Shown here: one piece after another, positions 20,539 through 25,972 of the stretch
How positions within the stretch are numbered: the stretch's first letter is position 1
How the letters are laid out: the number at the start of each line of letters is the position of its first letter
Assembly: GCA_900758885.1 (NCBI GenBank)
Contig: CAAETD010000043.1
Span: 1 to 25,972 of the forward strand
Direction of reading: 5' to 3'
DNA: 25,972 nucleotides
From: an uncultured Collinsella sp.
GTDB taxonomy: Bacteria; Actinomycetota; Coriobacteriia; Coriobacteriales; Coriobacteriaceae
Notes under the pieces: model-generated
What the model was told of the DNA's origin: nothing
The model's database searches: none
The model's input: only the letters and a program-made list of their open reading frames with translations
Program-made: the position numbers and the translations under genes

Positions 20539-23421
20539 ATGACGCTACTGTATTTCCTTACCCTGTTTCCGCTGGTACCGGCGCTGGGCATGCTGCTCGC
20601 GCGCGGTGATCGAGCCCGCGATGCGGTAGGGCTTGTAGGTTCCGGCATTATTATGGCGGTGACAGTTGTAGTCGCCGTCATGTTTTTTGGCACGGGTCCG
20701 CAGAGCTTTGAGGTTGCCCCCGGCACCTCGCATGTGCTCTCGATCGTCAGCTCCGTTATCGACGTCATCCTGTGCGCCGTCATCCTGTACAACGCGTACA
20801 AATATAGGAACGCGCTCACCACGGTGCTCGGCATAGTCCAGCTGGTGGGCTCGCTCGCCTTTGCAGCCATGACGTTGCCCGCGGCCGAAGCCGTCACGGC
20901 GACGCCGCTCTACCTGGACTACATGAGTGTGATCATGGTCCTCGCCGTCGGTATCGTCGGCAGCCTAATCTGCGTGTATGCCCTGGGCTACATGAAGGAC
21001 TTCCAGGCTCATGACGAGCACGAGGCCGCGCTGCGCGGGCAGACCGCGCCCGACCGTCGCCCGCAGTTCCTGGCACTTATGTTTCTGTTCCTCTCGGCCA
21101 TGTTCGTCATCGTGACGAGCGATAACCTTGAGTGGCTGTTCTGCGGCTGGGAAATCACCACCGTGTGCTCGTTCCTTATGATTGGCTACACGCGCACGCC
21201 CGAGGCCATCAAGAACGCCTTTACCCAGATCATCCTCAACATGCTGGGCGGCATCGCGTTTTTGGCGGGCCTTATGTTTCTGCACGTTAACGGCATGCCG
21301 CTGACCATCTCGGGCATGATCGTGCTTTCCGGCGCCGGAACCGCGCAATCCGCGCTGCTGGTGATGCCGGTCGTTCTGCTGTCGCTCGCCGCACTCACCA
21401 AGGCCGCACAGATGCCGTTCCACACGTGGCTGTTGGGCGCCATGATTGCCCCCACGCCCACGAGCGCCCTGCTGCACTCGTCAACCATGGTCAAAGCCGG
21501 CGTGTTCCTGATGGTCAAGCTCAGCCCGCTCTATGCCATCTATCCCGTGACTGGCTTTATGGTCACGAGTGTGGGTGCCATCACGTTTTTGCTCGCTGCC
21601 CTCATGGCCATCTCGCAGAGCAACGCTAAACGCGTCCTCGCGTACTCCACCATTTCCAACTTGGGCCTCATCAGTGCCTGCCTGGGTGTCGGCGCGCCCG
21701 AGGCCGTATGGGCAGCCATCTTCCTGATCCTGTTCCACACGGTGGCAAAGTCGCTGCTATTCCTGTGTGTGGGCACCGCCGAGCATCATATCGGCAGCCG
21801 CAATATCGAGGACATGGACGGTATGTTCAGCCGCATGCCGCACCTAACGCGTCTGATGATGCTGGGCATCATGGGCATGTTTGTGGCGCCGTTTGGCATG
21901 CTCGTGTCCAAGTGGGGCGCTCTGGTGGCGTTCGCGCAGACCGGCAACGTGCTCATGATCATGGTGCTGGCCTTTGGCTCGGCCGCGACGTTCTTCTTCT
22001 GGGGTAAGTGGCTGGCCAAGCTTTCGGGCGTTGACCCCACGGCTCAAAACGTTGAGGTCAATGTCCATAAGACCGAATGGATGGCGCTCAACACCATCGC
22101 CGCGCTGCTGATTCTGTGCTGCGTGGCGTTCCCGCTCATCTCGAGCGGTCTGGTGTCGCCTTACTTGGCCATGGTGTTTGGCCGCGTGCCGTACGTTATT
22201 GGCAAGGACGCCATGTATCTGATGGTGGTTATCGTGGCGTTTATCGCCGTGGTGCTGCTGACGTCGTTCCGCGTGAGCAATAAGCCGCACGTCAACGTGT
22301 ACCTTTCGGGCGTGGGAACCGACAAATATCGCCATTTCCGCGGCTCGATGGGACGCGAGGTGAAGGCCGAAAAGCGCAATTGGTATTCGGAGGATGCCCT
22401 TGGCGAGAAGCGTATTGGCCCCGCGGGTAGCGTCGTGTGCTGCAGCATTATCTTGTTTGCGCTGCTGTGTTGCGCGTGGATTGGGCCCGAGAGACTTGCC
22501 ATGAGTGCGCCCTCGGTGCTGCGCGGCAAGTATTTTGAAGGTTCGGGTGTCGTGGGCATTTTTATTGGCACCGTGGCGTTTGCCCTGCTGGCGCCGCTTG
22601 TGGGCGGCCTGATCGACGGCGTTGACCGCAAACTTTCGGCCCGTATGCAGGGCCGCGTGGGCCCGCACCTGCTCCAGCCTTTCTACGACGTTGCCAAGCT
22701 GCTGCGCAAAGCCCCTGCCAGCGTAAACACCATGGACGATACCTATATGGCGTGCGCGCTCATCTTTACCGTGGTGGGCGGCGGCATCTTTGTGTCGGGC
22801 TCTAACACGCTGCTGTGCGCCTTTATGGTTACGCTCGCCGCGATCTTTGTGGTGCTGGCGTCCGCCTCGACGCAAAGTCCGTTTGCCCAGGTTGGCGCCG
22901 ATCGTGAGTTGCTGCAGGTTATGAGTTACGAGCCCGCCGTTCTGCTGATGAGCGTGGGCCTGTACCTTGCCACCGACAGCTTCGATTCCATTGCCGTGAC
23001 GGGGCAGTCGGCCCCCATCATCGTGTACAGCGCGCCCATTTTCCTCGCGCTGCTCGCGGTGCTTACCATCAAGCTGCGCAAGTCGCCGTTCGATCTTTCG
23101 TACTCGCATCACGCGCATCAGGAGATCGTCCAGGGCGTCGCCACCGAGATGAGCGGCGGCACGCTGGCCAAGATGACCCTTATGCACTGGTGCGAGACCG
23201 TGCTGTTTTTGATGTGGGTGGGCATGTTCTTTGTTTGGGACAACCCGGTGAGCTGGGTGGTCGCCCTGGTCGTGATGGCTGCGACGTATTTTGTCGAGGT
23301 ACTGATCGACAACACCTTCGCACGCAGCACCTGGCGCAGCTGCTTTAAGCTCGGATGGGGTGTGGCGCTGGTGTTTGGCCTGCTCAACCTTATGCCCATC
23401 CTCGTCGACGTGTTTATTTAG
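20539..23421 (+). CDS. Ech-type hydrogenase membrane subunit: antiporter-like EchA fused to NuoH-like EchB
   Basis: Membrane arm of an energy-converting [NiFe] hydrogenase (group 4), thought to pump H+ or Na+ while electrons flow from ferredoxin to protons. Residues 1 to about 600 match the NuoL/M/HyfB antiporter family: FCGWEITTVCSF with Glu205, TKAAQMPFHTWL with Lys288, and APTPTSALLHSSTMVKAG (304-321). A hydrophilic connector (about 590-628) follows. Residues about 630-960 match NuoH/HyfC/EchB: DRKLSARMQGRVGPHLLQPF (696-715) and the cytoplasmic loop RKSPFDLSYSHHAHQEIVQG (847-866) with Glu862 and Glu870. Ech systems known to me have separate echA and echB genes; here one 960-residue frame runs through both with no stop. 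GGGGGAG sits seven bases before the ATG. The small-subunit gene follows after 12 bases. Confidence 0.92.
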   Translation: MTLLYFLTLFPLVPALGMLLARGDRARDAVGLVGSGIIMAVTVVVAVMFFGTGPQSFEVAPGTSHVLSIVSSVIDVILCAVILYNAYKYRNALTTVLGIVQLVGSLAFAAMTLPAAEAVTATPLYLDYMSVIMVLAVGIVGSLICVYALGYMKDFQAHDEHEAALRGQTAPDRRPQFLALMFLFLSAMFVIVTSDNLEWLFCGWEITTVCSFLMIGYTRTPEAIKNAFTQIILNMLGGIAFLAGLMFLHVNGMPLTISGMIVLSGAGTAQSALLVMPVVLLSLAALTKAAQMPFHTWLLGAMIAPTPTSALLHSSTMVKAGVFLMVKLSPLYAIYPVTGFMVTSVGAITFLLAALMAISQSNAKRVLAYSTISNLGLISACLGVGAPEAVWAAIFLILFHTVAKSLLFLCVGTAEHHIGSRNIEDMDGMFSRMPHLTRLMMLGIMGMFVAPFGMLVSKWGALVAFAQTGNVLMIMVLAFGSAATFFFWGKWLAKLSGVDPTAQNVEVNVHKTEWMALNTIAALLILCCVAFPLISSGLVSPYLAMVFGRVPYVIGKDAMYLMVVIVAFIAVVLLTSFRVSNKPHVNVYLSGVGTDKYRHFRGSMGREVKAEKRNWYSEDALGEKRIGPAGSVVCCSIILFALLCCAWIGPERLAMSAPSVLRGKYFEGSGVVGIFIGTVAFALLAPLVGGLIDGVDRKLSARMQGRVGPHLLQPFYDVAKLLRKAPASVNTMDDTYMACALIFTVVGGGIFVSGSNTLLCAFMVTLAAIFVVLASASTQSPFAQVGADRELLQVMSYEPAVLLMSVGLYLATDSFDSIAVTGQSAPIIVYSAPIFLALLAVLTIKLRKSPFDLSYSHHAHQEIVQGVATEMSGGTLAKMTLMHWCETVLFLMWVGMFFVWDNPVSWVVALVVMAATYFVEVLIDNTFARSTWRSCFKLGWGVALVFGLLNLMPILVDVFI

Positions 23422-23433
23422 GAGGCGGCATCC

Positions 23434-24033
23434 ATGGATCATAAAATGTCGCGCTCGCCGTGGGTTATTCATTACGACGGCTCGAGCTGCAACGGATGCT
23501 ATATCGAGGTGCTGGCCTCGCTCACGCCGCTGTTCGATGCGGAGCGGTTTGGCGTGGTCAACACCGGCAACCCCAAGCATGCAGATATCTTTTTGGTGAC
23601 GGGGTCGGTCAATGCCCAGAACCTGCCCGTCGTGCGCCAGATCTACAACCAGATGCTCGAGCCCAAGTGCGTGGTGGCCTGCGGTATCTGCGCGTGTTCG
23701 GGCGGCGTGTTCCGCGATGCGTACAACGTGATCGGTGGCGTGGACCGCGCGATTCCCGTGGACGTGTACGCGCCCGGGTGCGCCATTCGTCCCGAGACGG
23801 TGATCGATGCCATCGTGGAGGCGTGCGGCATCCTGGATCAGAAGGAAGCCGTGATGCGCGCCGGCGGCGACCCGCTCACCGTGGGCGGTGCCGCAACCTG
23901 GGACGGTGGCGTTGAGCTGGGCGAGGACGGGTTTGTGGCTGCGGGGGCCGGGGCTGATGGTGCCGGTGACGGTGTCGAGGCCAACGTGTCCACCAGGTCC
24001 GCCGCGCCCGCCGCTGCAAAGGAGGCCGAGTAA
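23434..24033 (+). CDS. echC: Ech hydrogenase small subunit (NuoB/EchC-like, proximal 4Fe-4S)
   Basis: Carries the iron-sulfur cluster that hands electrons to the [NiFe] site of the large subunit. The NuoB-type cluster ligands are visible: Cys19 and Cys22 in SSCNGC, Cys86 in GICACSGG, and Cys116 in APGCAIRPE. The core (1 to about 150) has the usual length of this short, signal-peptide-free group. The last 45 residues or so (from about 155) are a Gly/Ala/Asp-rich low-complexity tail (VAAGAGADGAGDG, SAAPAAAKEAE) that lies outside the NuoB fold. AGGAGG precedes the ATG at 23434. Its stop overlaps the echD start by one base (TAATG), so the two are translationally coupled. Confidence 0.93.
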   Translation: MDHKMSRSPWVIHYDGSSCNGCYIEVLASLTPLFDAERFGVVNTGNPKHADIFLVTGSVNAQNLPVVRQIYNQMLEPKCVVACGICACSGGVFRDAYNVIGGVDRAIPVDVYAPGCAIRPETVIDAIVEACGILDQKEAVMRAGGDPLTVGGAATWDGGVELGEDGFVAAGAGADGAGDGVEANVSTRSAAPAAAKEAE

Positions 24034-24752
24034 TGCAAAAGGCTATCTATACCACCGTCGGGATCGACGAGCTCCTGTCGCATGTCCAGGCGCTCAAGGG
24101 CGTCGGCGCGCGCTTTGTGCAAATGCACGCCGAGCGCAACGTCGACGACGGCACGTATCGCCTGGTCTATACGTTTATCAACGTTCGTGTTGCTCAGGAG
24201 CAGATTGCGCAGGACGGCAGCTATGCGATCGAGAACCTGGTGGTTGAGGGAATTAATCAGTACCAGGAGATTCCGTCCATCAGCTCGTACTATCCGGCAG
24301 TATTCCCGTTTGAAAACGAAGCGCACGACCTGTTTGGTCTTGCCATCACCGATATGCAGATTGACTTTAAGGGCTTTTTCTACCAGGTCTCGACTGCCGA
24401 GCCCATGAGCGTTATCACGCCCGAGGTGAAGGCCGCGCGCGAGAAAGCCATGAAGGTCCGTGCCGCTGCCGAGGCCAAGGCGCGCAAGGCCGCGGCCGAG
24501 AAGGCTGCTACTGCCACGGCCGCTGCGGGGGAGGGCACTGCGGGCGCTGGCGATGCTGCGGGCGCTGCCGTCGCTCAGCCCGCTGCGGCTGCCGGCTCCG
24601 ATGCTCAGCACGATGAAACTGCTGCGAAGGCCGCGCTCAAGGCTGCCGAGATGGAGGCAAAGCTCGCCGCCATGGATCCCGAGAAAGCGGCCAAGGTCCG
24701 CGCGGCGCTTGCCGCCAAGGCCGCCCGCGACAAGCAGAAAAAGGAGGCGTAA
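24033..24752 (+). CDS. echD: Ech hydrogenase subunit EchD (NuoC-like) with long Ala/Lys-rich tail
   Basis: Peripheral subunit of the hydrogenase's cytoplasmic arm, equivalent to NuoC or the N-terminal part of HycE. Residues 1 to about 127 hold the NuoC-type fold, with the characteristic FPFENEAHDLFGL (91-103) corresponding to ER-EaxDlFGi and a short GFFYQ end. From about residue 130 to 239 the chain is almost wholly Ala, Lys, Glu and Arg (KAAREKAMKVRAAAEAKARK, KAALKAAEMEAKLAAM), broken by an Ala/Gly/Pro segment at 160-190. This predicts one or two long charged helices or a coiled coil. Ech and Hyf NuoC-like subunits normally end near the core. It starts within the echC stop and ends 5 bases before echE; AAGGAGG near the end of the tail provides the echE ribosome-binding site. 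Confidence 0.88.
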   Translation: MQKAIYTTVGIDELLSHVQALKGVGARFVQMHAERNVDDGTYRLVYTFINVRVAQEQIAQDGSYAIENLVVEGINQYQEIPSISSYYPAVFPFENEAHDLFGLAITDMQIDFKGFFYQVSTAEPMSVITPEVKAAREKAMKVRAAAEAKARKAAAEKAATATAAAGEGTAGAGDAAGAAVAQPAAAAGSDAQHDETAAKAALKAAEMEAKLAAMDPEKAAKVRAALAAKAARDKQKKEA

Positions 24753-24757
24753 GGCCC

Positions 24758-25846
24758 ATGGCACATCGCTCCGTTATTCCGTTTGGCCCGCAGCACCCGG
24801 TGCTGCCCGAGCCGCTTCATCTGGACCTGGTGATCGAGGACGACCGCGTCATCGAGGCAATTCCGCAGATCGGCTTTGTGCACCGCGGACTCGAGAAGCT
24901 CACCGAAAAGCGTGATATGCACCAGTTTGGCTACATCGCCGAGCGCATCTGCGGCATCTGCGCCGTGGGCCACAGCCGCGGCTATGCCAGCGCCTGCGAG
25001 CGCATGCTCGACATCGAGGTGCCCGGCCGCGTGCAGTATATCCGCACCATTCTGCACGAGCTTTCGCGCATTCACTCGCATCTGCTGTGGCTGGGCCTGC
25101 TCGCCGATGCCTTTGGTTTCGAGGCACTGTTCTATCGTTCGTGGACCCTACGCGAGCAGATTCTTAAGATCTTTGAGAGCACCTGCGGCGGCCGCGTGAT
25201 CCTTTCGATTAACGAGATCGGCGGCCTTAAACACGACATTGAGGACTCCGAACTGGCGGGCATTGTCCAGACGCTCGATGCCATGCGTCCTGACTACGAG
25301 GCCTTGGTGCATACGTTTTTGGACGACAATAGCTGCGGCGAGCGCCTGCACGGCGTGGGCGTGATCAGCAAGAAGGACGCGCTGGATCTGTCGATGGTCG
25401 GCCCGTTCGGTCGCGCCTCGGGCGTGGATTACGACGTGCGCATGTTTGGCGACGGCGCCTATGCTGATCTGGCCGCGTTTGAGCCTATCGTTGCTAGCGA
25501 TGGCGACTGCTATGCCCGCTGCCAGGTGCGTTGTGCCGAGGTCACGCAGGCCATGGATATTATCAAGGAGCTTGTGGGCAAGATTCCGCACGACGGTATC
25601 GGCGGGCGCACCAAGCTCACGCCGGCCGACGGTGCGCGCGGCGAGGTTGTGATTGAGCAGCCGCGCGGCGAGGCGTATTACTATGTGCGCGGCAGCGGCA
25701 CCAAGAACCTGGACCGTTTTCGCGTGCGAACGCCGACGTCGCAAAACCTGGCGGGTCTGACGCATGCGCTGCAGGGCGTGCTCCTTGCCAACGTGCCCAT
25801 GATTATCCTGACCATCGACCCCTGCATTAGCTGCACGGAAAGGTAG
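24758..25846 (+). CDS. echE: Ech hydrogenase large subunit, [NiFe] catalytic (NuoD/EchE-like)
   Basis: Catalytic subunit that reduces protons to H2 (or the reverse). Both pairs of Ni-Fe ligands are intact: ERICGICAVGHS with Cys65 and Cys68, and the C-terminal DPCISCTER with Cys356 and Cys359, so the site should be a functional [NiFe] centre rather than a NuoD-type quinone site. Other family features are GPQHPVLPEP (10-19) and IPQIGFVHRGLEKL (35-48). The 362-residue length matches EchE. The chain ends right after the second motif (CTER), with no extension for a maturation endopeptidase to remove, as I recall for EchE and CooH. AAGGAGG lies about 10 bases before ATG 24758. Confidence 0.95.
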   Translation: MAHRSVIPFGPQHPVLPEPLHLDLVIEDDRVIEAIPQIGFVHRGLEKLTEKRDMHQFGYIAERICGICAVGHSRGYASACERMLDIEVPGRVQYIRTILHELSRIHSHLLWLGLLADAFGFEALFYRSWTLREQILKIFESTCGGRVILSINEIGGLKHDIEDSELAGIVQTLDAMRPDYEALVHTFLDDNSCGERLHGVGVISKKDALDLSMVGPFGRASGVDYDVRMFGDGAYADLAAFEPIVASDGDCYARCQVRCAEVTQAMDIIKELVGKIPHDGIGGRTKLTPADGARGEVVIEQPRGEAYYYVRGSGTKNLDRFRVRTPTSQNLAGLTHALQGVLLANVPMIILTIDPCISCTER

Positions 25847-25853
25847 GCGCGGC

Positions 25854-25972
25854 ATGAGTTTACTGACATTTGCCAAGACGGCCTTGGGTTCTATGGTCAA
25901 GCAGCCGGTCACGGTTTGCTATCCGCAGGAGAAGCTCGCGGCGCCCGAGCGCTTGCGCGGGCATATCGTCAA
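25854..25972 (+). CDS. echF: Ech hydrogenase ferredoxin-like subunit EchF (NuoI-like), 5' part only
   Basis: Only the first 39 codons lie in the window. They read MSLLTFAKTALGSMVKQPVT then VCYPQEKLAAPERLRGHIV, the typical N-terminus of EchF/HyfH/NuoI polyferredoxin subunits, whose RGHI segment precedes two CxxCxxCxxxCP clusters. The clusters themselves would fall beyond the edge and are not seen. It would pass electrons from reduced ferredoxin to EchC. It starts 7 bases after the echE stop and keeps the echABCDEF order. Confidence 0.82.
   Translation, partial: MSLLTFAKTALGSMVKQPVTVCYPQEKLAAPERLRGHIV

Noticed and set aside
20539..23421. Complex I (NADH dehydrogenase) membrane subunits
   Set aside because: The linked large subunit has both [NiFe] CxxC motifs and the gene order is echA-F, so a hydrogenase is the better call.
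21844..23580. 578-codon open frame on the minus strand inside the ech operon
   Set aside because: It is His/Arg/Gln-rich antisense of conserved membrane segments, without a start signal.

Overview
The window looks like chromosome from a high-GC anaerobic actinobacterium of the class Coriobacteriia, most likely Collinsella or a close relative. This is inferred from GC-rich codon use, a membrane-anchored LuxR-type regulator of the kind common in gut Coriobacteriia, ECF-type vitamin transport genes and an Ech-type energy-converting [NiFe] hydrogenase operon. No search was run, so the genus is a judgement and not a measurement. No phage, plasmid, rRNA or CRISPR locus was seen.

Layout. 1-2655 (minus): prs and glmU, which make PRPP and UDP-GlcNAc, with a strong terminator between them. 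2849-5385 (plus): ecfT and a double-ATPase ecfA gene, the energising module of an ECF transporter with no substrate-binding subunit beside it. The ecfA linker carries an AT-rich segment bounded by inverted repeats. 5386-5745: a gene-poor leader in which a CCTCCTTTCC block can pair with the ribosome-binding site of the next gene. 5746-9990 (plus): a YtcJ-like amidohydrolase, a MATE exporter and a membrane LuxR regulator, a plausible sense/transport/hydrolyse cassette. 10061-11454: an unrecognised small membrane protein and an orphan ECF S component.

11480-17029: a long hairpin, exonuclease III (minus), a sirtuin, a folP-folK fusion with a very large disordered insertion in the DHPS part, a degenerate BirA-like protein and convergent coaX. 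16788-17370: an initiator tRNA with clear promoter and terminator, followed by three tandem 57-bp palindromes at an 80-81 bp period. 17377-19407: an Old-Yellow-Enzyme/2,4-dienoyl-CoA-reductase-type flavoenzyme with non-canonical active-site motifs. 19524-20287: an AT-rich stretch and a solitary IS3-OrfA-like DNA-binding protein with its own promoter and terminator.

20539-end (plus): a tightly packed ech operon in which the antiporter-like subunit (EchA) and the NuoH-like subunit (EchB) are one 960-residue protein. It is followed by EchC (small subunit), EchD, EchE (large [NiFe] subunit with both CxxC motifs) and the start of EchF, cut by the window edge. Together these subunits would couple ferredoxin oxidation to proton reduction and ion pumping. 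The most unusual items are the EchA-EchB fusion, the Ala-rich tails on EchC and EchD, the FolP insertion, the palindrome array and the inverted-repeat insert in the ECF ATPase linker.
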